The notes under the pieces are model-generated. The model made no database searches. It saw only the letters and a list, made by a program, of their open reading frames with translations, and had not been told where the DNA came from. The translations under genes were made by a program, and so were the position numbers. A stretch of 64,000 bases of DNA from Burkholderiales bacterium (GTDB lineage Bacteria; Pseudomonadota; Gammaproteobacteria; Burkholderiales; Burkholderiaceae_E), in NCBI GenBank assembly GCA_026399835.1, contig JAPLQE010000011.1:1-64000 (forward strand), read 5' to 3'. This document shows, in pieces, positions 53,535-62,463 of the stretch (positions are counted from its first letter, which is position 1; the number at the start of each line of letters is the position of its first letter).

Positions 53535-53813
53535 GATGCCGTCTCCTCGTTGTGGAGGCGCAAGGATACCGGCCGGGCACGGTCGCGCGCGGCGAGGCCT
53601 GCCGTCCGAGCGCGGCGCCTCAGGCCGGCGCACGCGCGCGTAGGCGCCCGGCGCGAAGCGTGCGCGGCCCGATCGCTGGCCTGCGCCGGCGGCGATAGTG
53701 GCCTTTCGCGGAAGACGCGGCGAACCGGTCGGCGAGGAGGGTGCAGCGGACCTCCGTGACGCGCACGGCCCCGCCGTTCCGCGGCCCCTCCACGACTCAC
53801 GCCAGCACGCCCC

Positions 53814-55115
53814 ATGAACACCGTCATCGATGCCGAGCTGAGTGCCCGCCGCCAGGTCGCGGATCTCTCCCTGCGCGCACAGGCGTCCTTCCGATGCCGG
53901 TTCTGCGCGGCCCCGCTGTCGCGCCTCGTCGCCGACCTCGGCATGCAGCCGCTCTCCAACGCCTTCCCCACCGCCGAGCAGGCGCTCGCCGCCGAGGTCT
54001 TCCATCCGCTGCGCGCGCTGGTCTGCGACGCCTGCGGCCTGGTGCAGACGCAGCAGGTCGAGTCGGCCGACCACATCTTCACCTCCGGCTATCCGTACTT
54101 CTCGTCGACCTCGGCGCCCTGGCTCGAGCATGCGCGCCGCTACGCCGACATGGCGATCGGGCGCTTCGGGCTCGGCGCCTCGAGCCGTGTCGTCGAGGTC
54201 GCGAGCAACGACGGCTACCTGCTGCGCTGGTTCCGCGAGCGTGGTGTCCCTTCGCTCGGCATCGAGCCGACCGCGGGCACGGCGCTCGCCGCCGAGGCGC
54301 TCGGCATCGAGGTGCTGCAGGAGTTCTTCGGTACGGCGCTGGCCTGGCGGCTGCGCGAGCAGGGCATCGTCGCCGACCTCATGCCCGCCAACAACGTGGT
54401 GGCGCACGTGCCCGACCTGCTCGACTTCGTCGAGGGCTTCACCGTGCTGCTCGCGCCGCAGGGCGTGGCCACCTTCGAGTTCCACCACCTGCTGAACCTG
54501 CTGCAGCAGCGCCAGTTCGACACGATCTACCACGAGCACTTCTACTACCACTCGCTCACCACCTTCTCGCGGATCCTCGCCTCGCGCGGGCTGCAGGTCT
54601 TCGACGTCGAGGAGCTGCCCACGCACGGCGGCTCGCTGCGCGTGTACGCGCAGCCCGCCGCCACCGGCACGCAGCCGCGCAGTGTGCGGGTGACCGGGCT
54701 GCTCGAGCGCGAGTACGCCGCGGGCCTGCTCGAGGCGCAGACCTGGCGCTCGTTCGACGACGCCTGCTGCCGGATGAAGCGCGGCATGCTGGCCTTCCTG
54801 ATCCAGGCCCGCAACGAAGGCCGGTCGATCGCCGCCTGCGGCGCGGCCGCCAAGGGCAACACCTTGCTGAACTACGGCGGCGTGCGCACCGACTTCATCG
54901 ACTACGTGGTGGACGACACCCCGAGCAAGCAGGGCCGGATGCTGCCCGGCACGCACATCCCGGTGGTGGCCGCCGAGCGGCTCGCCGAGACCCGGCCCGA
55001 CTATCTGGTGATCCTGCCCTGGAACTGGCGCGACGAGTTCGTGCGCCGCTTCGCGCACATCCGCGAATGGGGCGGGCGCTTCGTCGTGCTCACGCCCGAG
55101 GTCGAGGTCTTTTGA
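53814..55115 (+). CDS. Class I SAM methyltransferase, sugar C-methyltransferase type
   Basis: The 433-residue three-domain protein has an N-terminal zinc-binding domain (CRFCAAPLSRLVADLG...CDACGLVQT), a SAM-binding core (VVEVASNDGYLLRWF near residue 125) and a C-terminal domain (GAAAKGNTLLNYGG, DDTPSKQGRMLPGTHIPVV). This layout is that of NDP-hexose C-methyltransferases. It overlaps the next gene as TTGA, so the two act together, perhaps on an envelope sugar. Confidence 0.9.
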   Translation: MNTVIDAELSARRQVADLSLRAQASFRCRFCAAPLSRLVADLGMQPLSNAFPTAEQALAAEVFHPLRALVCDACGLVQTQQVESADHIFTSGYPYFSSTSAPWLEHARRYADMAIGRFGLGASSRVVEVASNDGYLLRWFRERGVPSLGIEPTAGTALAAEALGIEVLQEFFGTALAWRLREQGIVADLMPANNVVAHVPDLLDFVEGFTVLLAPQGVATFEFHHLLNLLQQRQFDTIYHEHFYYHSLTTFSRILASRGLQVFDVEELPTHGGSLRVYAQPAATGTQPRSVRVTGLLEREYAAGLLEAQTWRSFDDACCRMKRGMLAFLIQARNEGRSIAACGAAAKGNTLLNYGGVRTDFIDYVVDDTPSKQGRMLPGTHIPVVAAERLAETRPDYLVILPWNWRDEFVRRFAHIREWGGRFVVLTPEVEVF

Positions 55116-56305
55116 GCCGGGCGCCGCTGGCCGACGGCCGGCCCGCGCGGATCGGCGTCGTCGGCACCGGCTTCATCTCGCGCAGCCTGGTGCGGGCGCT
55201 GCAGGGGCCGCGCTGCGCCGACCTCGAGGTGGTGCGCGTGCTCACGCGACGCGATCCGCACACCGTCGATCATCCCGCGGCCGATCGGCTGACCCGCTCG
55301 ATCGATGCGCTGGTCGAGGGCTGCGACCTCGTCTTCGAGTGCAGCGGCGATCCCTTCCACGCCACCGCGGTGGTGGCGCGCGCCTTCGAGGCTGGCCGCC
55401 CCGTGGTCACGCTCGATGCCGAGTTCCATGTCACCACCGGGCCGCACTTCGTCGGCCGCGGGCTGGTCACCGAGGCCGAGGGCGACCAGCCGGGCGTGCT
55501 GGCCGCCCTGCGCGAGCGGGTGCTGGACATGGGGTTCGAGCCGCTGGTCTACGGCAACATGAAAGGGTTCCTGAACCTCGATCCGACGCCGCACGAGATG
55601 GCGCACTGGGCGCGGCTGCAGGGCCTGAGCCTCGCGCAGACCGTGGCCGCCACCGACGGTACCAAGATCCAGATCGAGCAGGCGCTGGTGGCCAACGCGT
55701 TCGGCGCCACCGTGTCGTGTCGCGGCATGGAAGGCTGGGCGCGCGACGACACCGAGCGTGCCGCGCAGGACCTCGCCCGCCTCGCCGCCGTGCAGGTCGG
55801 CGCGCCGATCGCCGACTTCCTGGTCTCGCGTACCCAGGTGCCCGGCGTGTTCATCGCCGGCACGCACGATCCGGCCCAGGCCGAGGCGCTGCGCTACTAC
55901 AAGCTCGGCGAGGGCCCGTACTACGTGGTGACCAACCCCCACCACCTGGTCACGCTGGAGGCGGTGCGCACCGTGCGCCGGGTGCTGCGCGGCGAGGGCG
56001 CGCTGATCCACAACACCGCGCGCCCGACGGTGTCGGTGGCCGCGGTGGCCAAGCGCAGGCTCCTGCCCGGCACGCGGATCGAGCGCGGCATCGGCGGCTT
56101 CGAGGTGCGCGGCGAGGCGGTGCGCGTCGACGAGGCGCCCGGCCACGTGCCGATCGGCGTGCTGCAGCCGGCGGTGCTGCGCCGGACCGTCGAGGCCGGT
56201 GAGGTGCTGCAGTGGGACGATGTCGAACTGCCGGATTCGGCGGTGGTCGACATCGTCCGCGCGATCTATGCGCCCGCGCTCACCACGAGCGCGGCAGTGC
56301 CTTGA
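55112..56305 (+). CDS. NAD(P)-dependent oxidoreductase with SAF domain
   Basis: The 397-residue protein starts at TTG 55112 overlapping the methyltransferase stop. The N-terminal Rossmann domain (RIGVVGTGFISRSLVRAL) is of the homoserine-dehydrogenase/DRG3 type. Later phrases are YGNMKGFLNLDPTPHEM and ATDGTKIQIEQALVANAFGA. A C-terminal SAF domain (residues 315-385: RRLLPGTRIERGIGGFEVRG, AGEVLQWDDVELP) resembles sialic-acid-synthase-type SAF. Such proteins occur in sugar biosynthesis loci; the reaction is unproven. Confidence 0.85.
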   Translation: MSRAPLADGRPARIGVVGTGFISRSLVRALQGPRCADLEVVRVLTRRDPHTVDHPAADRLTRSIDALVEGCDLVFECSGDPFHATAVVARAFEAGRPVVTLDAEFHVTTGPHFVGRGLVTEAEGDQPGVLAALRERVLDMGFEPLVYGNMKGFLNLDPTPHEMAHWARLQGLSLAQTVAATDGTKIQIEQALVANAFGATVSCRGMEGWARDDTERAAQDLARLAAVQVGAPIADFLVSRTQVPGVFIAGTHDPAQAEALRYYKLGEGPYYVVTNPHHLVTLEAVRTVRRVLRGEGALIHNTARPTVSVAAVAKRRLLPGTRIERGIGGFEVRGEAVRVDEAPGHVPIGVLQPAVLRRTVEAGEVLQWDDVELPDSAVVDIVRAIYAPALTTSAAVP

Positions 56306-56957
56306 GCAGCACCAGGCGCCGGTCCTCCACGGCCACGTAGCCGCCCCCCGTCAGGTCCTTGAGCAGCCGGCTCACCATCTCGCGCGAGCAGCCGATCTCG
56401 CTGGCGAGCATCGCGTGCGTGGTGCGCTCCGGCACCCGGCGCCGCCCGGTGCCGTCGTCGACGGCGAGTGCCTCGAGCCGGCGCACCAGCCGCCCGTAGA
56501 CGTCGAGCGTGGCCATGCCGCGCGCCGACTCCGTGGCCAGCCGCGCGCGGCGGATCACCCGCGAGATCAGCAGCAGCGCCAGGTCCGGGTCGCGGGCGAT
56601 CTGCTCGCGCAGCGTCGCGCGGGTGATCACCGAGCAGGTGGCGGGCTCGACCGTGATCACGCTCGCCGAGCGCGGCCCGCCGTCGAGCGCCATCTCGCCC
56701 ACGCATTCGCCGGGGCCGTGGACGTTGAAGGTCACCTCCCGGTCGCGGGCGCCGCCGCCACCGCCACCGGAGGAGAACACCCGCAGCCGGCCGGTCAATA
56801 CGACGAACAGGGTATCGCCGGTGTCGCCTTCGTCGATGACGATGGTGCCTCGGCGGTAGCGGCGCACGACCCCGCGCTCGGCGAGGGCGCGCAGGGAGGG
56901 GTCGGTGACGGCGGCGAAGGGATCGGTGCCGGACTGCGCGGCGGCGGATCTAGGCAT
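56280..56957 (-). CDS. Crp/Fnr-family transcriptional regulator
   Basis: The 225-residue regulator has a cyclic-nucleotide-binding domain (YRRGTIVIDEGDTGDTLFVVLTGRLRVF, GECVGEMALDGGPRSASVIT) with a six-glycine loop near residue 70 and a winged helix (HAMLASEIGCSREMVSRLLKDLTGGGYV) whose recognition helix resembles that of CRP. No N-terminal FNR cysteines. It overlaps the oxidoreductase gene end by 26 bp and is divergent from a nucleotidyl cyclase gene, which fits cAMP sensing. Confidence 0.9.
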   Translation of the reverse strand: MPRSAAAQSGTDPFAAVTDPSLRALAERGVVRRYRRGTIVIDEGDTGDTLFVVLTGRLRVFSSGGGGGGARDREVTFNVHGPGECVGEMALDGGPRSASVITVEPATCSVITRATLREQIARDPDLALLLISRVIRRARLATESARGMATLDVYGRLVRRLEALAVDDGTGRRRVPERTTHAMLASEIGCSREMVSRLLKDLTGGGYVAVEDRRLVLLKALPRSW

Positions 56958-57119
56958 GGCGGTTGACCGGATCGGACGGGCGAGTGTGTGGACAGTGGGG
57001 CCGATGGTGTCAAGTCGTGACGGGGAAACTAGAATTGGTCGCGGCGGCAGCGTCCCGAGCTGGGCGAGCCTGCCCCCGTCCTCCAACTCTGCCGATCGCC
57101 CCGCGGTCGTCCCGCGACG

Positions 57120-58922
57120 ATGGAACGGTCCCCGCCTCCCGCCATGCTCGACGAGATCTTCGCCCCTTGGACGGGCCGCCGGCGCGGGACCATCGTGGTG
57201 GTCGACGTCGTCGAATCGGTGCGGCTCATCGAGCAGGACGAGGCGGGTGCGGTCGCGCGCTGGCAGGCCCTGGCCGAGGCCATCGTGCACCGCGTGCTGC
57301 CCGGTACGGGCGGGCGTCTCGTCAAGAGCCTCGGTGACGGGATGATGCTCGACTTCCCCGACACCCGGCGCGCGGTCGCCGCGGCCTTCGCGATCCAGCA
57401 GGCCTGCTCCGAAGTGAACGAGGGCGTCGCCGATCCGCGCCGCAGGATGTGGGTGCGGATCGGCGCCCATGTCGGCGAGCATCTCGTCGACGCGCTGGAC
57501 GTGTATGGCCACAGCGTCAACCTCGCCGCGCGCCTGACCACGGTCGCCGGTCCCGGCGAGATCGTCGTCAGCGCCGAGGTCCGTGACCAGGTCACCGATA
57601 CGCTCGACGCCCGGATCGAGGACCTGGGGGACTGCTGGCTCAAGCACGTCTCCGAGCCGGTGCGGGTGTACCGGCTCGGGCCGCCCGGGCCCGAGCCGAC
57701 CGTGGAGCCCGCTGCCGAGGCGCACGCGCTGCGTCCAACCATCGCGGTGATCCCGTTCGCGGCCCGGGCCTGCCACGCGGACGAGGCGGTGCTCGGCGAG
57801 ATCATCGCCGACGAGGTGATCGGCGCGCTCTCGCGCTCGACCGACGTCGACGTGATCTCGCGGCTCACCACCACCGCGCTCCGGGGGCGTGAGACATCGC
57901 CGGCCCTGCTCGCCGAGCGGCTGGGCGCGACCTATGTGCTGTACGGGCACTACCGCGTGTCGGGCGCGCGGGTGATCGTCACCGCCGAGCTGTGCCACGC
58001 ACGGAGCGGGAAGGTCGTCTGGAGCGACACGCTGCGCGCGAGCACCGCCTCGGTGATCTGGGGCGAAGCGCCGCTGTTCGAGCATCTGGTCGACGCGGTG
58101 AGGAGCGCGCTGGTCGCCACGGCGCTGCAGCGCGTGCAGACGCAGGCCCTGCCGACGCTCGAGAGCTTCAACCTGCTGATGGCCGCGATCGCGCTGATGC
58201 ACCGGCAGTCGCCGAGCGACTACGAGCGGGCGCGGCGGGCGCTCGAACTGGTGATCGACCGCGCGCCCCGCCAGGCCGTCCCGCGGGCGTGGCTCGCGAA
58301 GTGGCACGTGCTGCGGCTGATGCAGGGCTGGACATACGACCCGGCCGAGGACGGTCAGGCGGCGCTCGACGCGACCCGGCATGCGCTCGATCTCGACCCC
58401 GAGTGCTCGCTCGCGCTCGCGATCGACGGACTCGTGCAGACGCACTTCACCAAGCGGCTCGACGTCGCACGGCAGCGCTTCGAGGGCGCGCTCGCGGCGA
58501 ACCCGAACGACTCGCTCGCGTGGCTGCTCAAGGGGACGCTGCACGCGTTCCAGGGCGAGGGCCGCGACGCGCTGCACGACTCGCGCCGCGCGCTCAAGCT
58601 CTCGCCGCTGGATCCGCTGAAGTACTACTACGACTCGCTGGCGGCGAGCGCCGCGGTCGCGGGTGGCGAGCCGGTCCGTGCGATCGAGCTCGCGCAGCGC
58701 TCGCTGAGGGCCAACCGCCGTCACACGTCGACGCTACGGGCGCTCGCGATCGCGCAGTGGCAGGTCGAGCGCCACGACGACGCCCGTACGACGATCGCGG
58801 AGCTCAGACGGCTCGAGCCGGAGCTCACCGTGTCAAAGTGGCGTGTCCGATCACCGAGCGCCGGATTTTCGATCGGCGACGACTGGGCGAGAACGCTGAC
58901 CGAGGCAGGTCTGCCCCCCTGA
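57120..58922 (+). CDS. Class III nucleotidyl cyclase with TolB-like and TPR domains
   Basis: The 600-residue protein has a cyclase homology domain (residues 20-185) with metal-binding Asp29 (VVVDVVESVRL) and Asp73 (SLGDGMMLDF) and the transition-state stabilising pattern YGHSVNLAARL. A TolB-N-like segment follows (TIAVIPFAARACHADEAVLGEIIADEVIGALSR, 210-350). The C-terminal 220 residues are TPR-like helices (YERARRALELVIDRAPRQAVPRAWLAKW...). No signal or membrane segment. It should make cAMP for the divergent Crp-type regulator. Confidence 0.9.
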   Translation: MERSPPPAMLDEIFAPWTGRRRGTIVVVDVVESVRLIEQDEAGAVARWQALAEAIVHRVLPGTGGRLVKSLGDGMMLDFPDTRRAVAAAFAIQQACSEVNEGVADPRRRMWVRIGAHVGEHLVDALDVYGHSVNLAARLTTVAGPGEIVVSAEVRDQVTDTLDARIEDLGDCWLKHVSEPVRVYRLGPPGPEPTVEPAAEAHALRPTIAVIPFAARACHADEAVLGEIIADEVIGALSRSTDVDVISRLTTTALRGRETSPALLAERLGATYVLYGHYRVSGARVIVTAELCHARSGKVVWSDTLRASTASVIWGEAPLFEHLVDAVRSALVATALQRVQTQALPTLESFNLLMAAIALMHRQSPSDYERARRALELVIDRAPRQAVPRAWLAKWHVLRLMQGWTYDPAEDGQAALDATRHALDLDPECSLALAIDGLVQTHFTKRLDVARQRFEGALAANPNDSLAWLLKGTLHAFQGEGRDALHDSRRALKLSPLDPLKYYYDSLAASAAVAGGEPVRAIELAQRSLRANRRHTSTLRALAIAQWQVERHDDARTTIAELRRLEPELTVSKWRVRSPSAGFSIGDDWARTLTEAGLPP

Positions 58923-58993
58923 AGCGGATCCCCCGATCCTTCCCCACCACGAGACGGGGGCGGTGGCGCCCTCGCGTCCAAGGAGAACGAGCA

Positions 58994-60190
58994 GTGAGCG
59001 GCATCTCGGGCATCAGCGGCATCAGCGGCATCAGCGGCATCTCCGGCATCTCGGGGATCAGCGGCATCAGCGGCATTTCAGGCATTTCAGGCATCTCGGG
59101 CATCAGCGGCATCTCCGGATCGGGCCTGGGTGGCGCGCCGCTCGACGCCCTGATCCGACACCGTGAGGCGATCGCCGGGCCGTGGCTGGGTGTCACCTCC
59201 GGCGCGAACGAGCTGCTGCCCGACAGGGCCGAGCACCTCAGGCGCAGCCCGCCGGACATCCGTGCCTGGGCGCTCGACCAGGAGGTGCTGTCGAGCCTGC
59301 GGGTCACCTACGACGGATCGGGCGCCGCCGGGAATCCTGCGCGCCACGCATGCGTGGTGTGGCACGCCGAGGTCTCCCCGCCGTCGACCGACGCCACCGT
59401 CGCGAAGCTGGTCGAGATCGTCCGGCCGCCGTTCGCCACGTTCCAGGCGCAGCTCAAGCGGGTCGAGGAGTACGCCGATCTGCGCGAGGATCGGGCGCTC
59501 GAGATCGCCTCGCAGGTCGGCCCGCAGGCCGCCTACTGGGAGACGGTGCTGAACCTGCGCCCGTGGCAGCATCCGCGCACCCTCGAGCTCGCGCTGCTGA
59601 CGCTGCGCATCGCCAATGCCGTGGCGCAACGCACCAAGCTCATCCTCGCGTGCCGCCGTCCGGTCGAGCTGTCGGCCCAGATCCAGCCGATGCTGCCGAC
59701 GCCGGGCCACGGCGCGCTGCCGAGCGGCCATGCGAACGAGGCGTTCGCGGTCGCGACCGTGCTCGGTGCGCTGGCGTCGAACGCGGGCGCGAACGCCTCG
59801 TCGGCGAACCCCGGTGCCGCGATGATGCCGATGCTCTACCGGCAGGCCGCCCGGATCGCGACCAACCGGACGATCGCGGGACTGCATTTCCCGGTCGACC
59901 ATGCGGCCGGCCAGATGCTCGGCCTGTCGATCGCCGAGTACCTGCTCGCGCGCTGCGGCGCGGCGCCCGGCAACGGCCTCGCCACCTGGACCTTCGACGG
60001 CACGGCCTACCCGGCCGATCTCGAGCACGAGTACGACCGGCAGTTCGACGCCACGCTGAGCACGCGCCTCGCGCCCGGTGCCGCCGGCCTGCCCTCGTAC
60101 GTGAAGGGCGAGGCCCTCGGCGTCGCCGTGCCGCCCTCGCCGCTGCTGCAGTGGCTGTGGGCCGCGGCCAAGGCCGAATGGACCGCCTGA
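58994..60190 (+). CDS. PAP2/vanadium-haloperoxidase-like protein with SGI-repeat N-terminus
   Basis: The 398-residue protein starts at GTG 58994 (ribosome site AAGGAGAA). Residues 2-40 are thirteen Ser-Gly-Ile units. The rest is a vanadium-haloperoxidase-like PAP2 domain: K215-LILAC-RRP, PSGH at 243-246 and R292-TIAGLHFPVD with H298, the full vanadate/phosphate-binding set. The enzyme is therefore an acid phosphatase or haloperoxidase. No normal signal peptide is seen. It is followed 10 bp later by an S8 peptidase gene. Confidence 0.88.
   Translation: MSGISGISGISGISGISGISGISGISGISGISGISGISGISGSGLGGAPLDALIRHREAIAGPWLGVTSGANELLPDRAEHLRRSPPDIRAWALDQEVLSSLRVTYDGSGAAGNPARHACVVWHAEVSPPSTDATVAKLVEIVRPPFATFQAQLKRVEEYADLREDRALEIASQVGPQAAYWETVLNLRPWQHPRTLELALLTLRIANAVAQRTKLILACRRPVELSAQIQPMLPTPGHGALPSGHANEAFAVATVLGALASNAGANASSANPGAAMMPMLYRQAARIATNRTIAGLHFPVDHAAGQMLGLSIAEYLLARCGAAPGNGLATWTFDGTAYPADLEHEYDRQFDATLSTRLAPGAAGLPSYVKGEALGVAVPPSPLLQWLWAAAKAEWTA
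58997..59113 (+). repeat. (Ser-Gly-Ile)13 coding repeat
   Basis: A 9-bp coding unit is repeated 13 times. Serine is AGC, TCG, TCC or TCA; Gly is GGC or GGG; Ile is ATC or ATT. The synonymous variety shows the repeat is not a fresh slippage product and suggests that the tripeptide itself is maintained. Confidence 0.95.
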
Positions 60191-60200
60191 GGAGACCGTC

Positions 60201-62453
60201 ATGGCGCTCGACTGGCGCAACGTCACCGATGCCGCGGGCGACCCGAGGCGCGACGCCTACGGCCTGCCGCCGATCGCGGCGCGCATCGACCCGAACCTGA
60301 ACCGGGCCGTCCTGACCGGCTTCGCGGACTTTGAGGACGGGGCTGCGAAGCGCACCTGGTTCTCGATGCTGATCGAGCTCAAGCATGTGACCGCGAAGCA
60401 GTTCGCGCGCGGCGACTGGCAGGCGCACGCGGCCGTGCCCGCCGGCTGGCGCGGCTGGATGAAGATCCCGGCGTGGTATGCGGATCCGCCGGCCGGCCTC
60501 GACGGCACCTACTGGCTGACGGCTCGGGTCACCGACGAGTTCTTCCGGCAACTGCACGACCCCGACTCGGCGCTGTCGCGCTGCGTGCTGCGTTTCGGCT
60601 TCGGCTGGTCGCCCGATCGCGGCGACCTGCTCTGCGACGGCGATCCGGCGCCGGACCCCACGCCCGCCGCGCGGCGCTGGAAGCCGGGCGATCCCGTGAT
60701 CGTCGGCGTGATCGACGACGGCATCGCCTTCGCGCACCGGCGTTTCCGCCGTGCCGACGGCAGTTCGCGGGTCGAGCACTTCTGGGACCAGCGCGAGCGC
60801 CAGGGTGACGGGCCGATCGATGCCTCGAGCTGGAACAAGGCGGCGCCGGTTCCGTTCGGCGTCGAACTCGATGCGAGCGCCCCCGACGGCATCGACGCGC
60901 GCCTGCGTCGGGCGTCGAGCGCGGCGCGCGGTGCGGCCGGTCCGATCGCGGCCGGACTGCTCGACGAGGACCGGCTCTATCGCGACGCCGGGCAGCGCGA
61001 GGTCGGACGCCGGGCGCGGCACGGCACGCACGTGATGGACGTCGCCTGCGGGGCCGCGCCGGACGACGCGGCCGCGCCGCCGATCGTCGCGGTCCAGCTG
61101 CCGCGGCCGGTCGCGCTCGACACCACTGGCCACCTGCTGGCGCCGCACGTGATGGAGGGGCTGCGCTTCATCCTGGATCGGGCCGACCGGATGGGTGGCG
61201 CCGCCCGCGCGGAGGGACCTGTCGACCCCGATGCCACCGACCCCCGCGTGCCGGTCGTCGTGAACCTGAGCTACGGCACGATCGCCGGTCCGCAGGATGG
61301 CTCGTCGATGCTCGAGCAGGCCATGGACGAGCTGATCGCCCAGCGCACCGCGGCCGGCCATCCCTTCGCCATCGTGATGGGCGCGGGCAACCACCTGCTC
61401 GCCCGGGCGCATGCGACGGTGAGCCTGGGACTGGGCGAAGAGGCGATCCTGGAGTGGCGCGTGCCGGCCGATCACCCCGGCTCGGCCTTCATGGAGATCT
61501 GGCTGCCGATGCCGAGCCTCGACGTCCCGCAGCCGGAGATCGAGGTCTCGCTGCTGGCGCCGATCGAGGCCACGAACGCGGCGCAGGCCGTCAGGCGCGG
61601 CCGCGTGTGGGAGTGCGTCGAGACCTCGCCGCGTCCCGAGGGCTCGCCGGGCGACGCGGTGATCGCGACGGTCGACTACCGTAGCGCCGGGCTCCACATG
61701 AATCCGGAGCTCATGTCGTTCTGGTGCGATCGCGACATGGTGCTGCTGTCGGTCTCGCCGACGCGTCGCTCGGGCGGGCTGCGTTCGAGCGCGCCGTCGG
61801 GCACCTGGCGGGTGCTCGTGCGCAATGTCGGACGTCCGTGCACGGTCGACGCCTGGATCCAGCGCAACGACGCACCGTTCGGCTTCACGCGGCGCGGCGT
61901 GCCGTCCCGCTTCGAGGATCCGGCGTACGCGGTGCACGACCGTGTCGGCCGTCCGGTCGAGACCGATCCAGCGGTGCCGCTCGGCCCGGTGCGCCGGCGC
62001 AGCACGCTGAACGCGCTCGCGACAGGCCACCGGACGCTGGTGATCGGTGCCGCCCGGCGCAATGCCGCGCGGGTGGGCGATCGCCCCGCGTCCTATGCGA
62101 GCGCGGGCCCCGGGTTCGCGATGCAGCCGGCCGGCGCGCCGGACCGATGGGGACCGGACGCCGCTGCGGTCGCGGACGACGGCGCGGTGCATCGCGGCGT
62201 GATCGGTGCCGGCACGCGCAGCGCGGGCGTGGTCGCCCTGAACGGCAGCAGCGTCGCGGCGCCGCTGGCCACCCGCGCGGTCGCGCAGACGATGTCGAAG
62301 GGCTGGCCCGCCGATCGGCCCGCGCTCGCCGGTCTCGTCGAGGTCGAAGCGCAGGCGCTCGCCGACCTGCAGCGCGTCGGGCGCGGCGTCATCGACCTGC
62401 CGGTGCCCGGACGCGTCGAGCGGTTCGGGCGCTTCAGGCCGGAAAAGCCCTGA
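60201..62453 (+). CDS. S8-family subtilisin-like peptidase
   Basis: The 750-residue serine protease has catalytic D172 (GVIDDGIAFAHRRF), H274 (ARHGTHVMDVACG), oxyanion Asn in IVMGAGNHLL and S684 (LNGSSVAAPLATR; GSS-V-A replaces the usual GTS-M-A). A 160-residue N-terminal domain precedes the catalytic part and a roughly 200-residue beta-rich insert separates Asn and Ser. No signal peptide or membrane helix. GAGGAG precedes ATG 60201. It is the 3' partner of the SGI-PAP2 gene. Confidence 0.9.
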   Translation: MALDWRNVTDAAGDPRRDAYGLPPIAARIDPNLNRAVLTGFADFEDGAAKRTWFSMLIELKHVTAKQFARGDWQAHAAVPAGWRGWMKIPAWYADPPAGLDGTYWLTARVTDEFFRQLHDPDSALSRCVLRFGFGWSPDRGDLLCDGDPAPDPTPAARRWKPGDPVIVGVIDDGIAFAHRRFRRADGSSRVEHFWDQRERQGDGPIDASSWNKAAPVPFGVELDASAPDGIDARLRRASSAARGAAGPIAAGLLDEDRLYRDAGQREVGRRARHGTHVMDVACGAAPDDAAAPPIVAVQLPRPVALDTTGHLLAPHVMEGLRFILDRADRMGGAARAEGPVDPDATDPRVPVVVNLSYGTIAGPQDGSSMLEQAMDELIAQRTAAGHPFAIVMGAGNHLLARAHATVSLGLGEEAILEWRVPADHPGSAFMEIWLPMPSLDVPQPEIEVSLLAPIEATNAAQAVRRGRVWECVETSPRPEGSPGDAVIATVDYRSAGLHMNPELMSFWCDRDMVLLSVSPTRRSGGLRSSAPSGTWRVLVRNVGRPCTVDAWIQRNDAPFGFTRRGVPSRFEDPAYAVHDRVGRPVETDPAVPLGPVRRRSTLNALATGHRTLVIGAARRNAARVGDRPASYASAGPGFAMQPAGAPDRWGPDAAAVADDGAVHRGVIGAGTRSAGVVALNGSSVAAPLATRAVAQTMSKGWPADRPALAGLVEVEAQALADLQRVGRGVIDLPVPGRVERFGRFRPEKP

Positions 62454-62463
62454 CGCCTGCGCG

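Noticed and set aside
56958-57119. Search for a CRP site between the Crp and cyclase genes
   Set aside because: No good TGTGA-N6-TCACA match; only a GTCA-N5-TGAC inverted repeat near 57009-57021, too weak to call.
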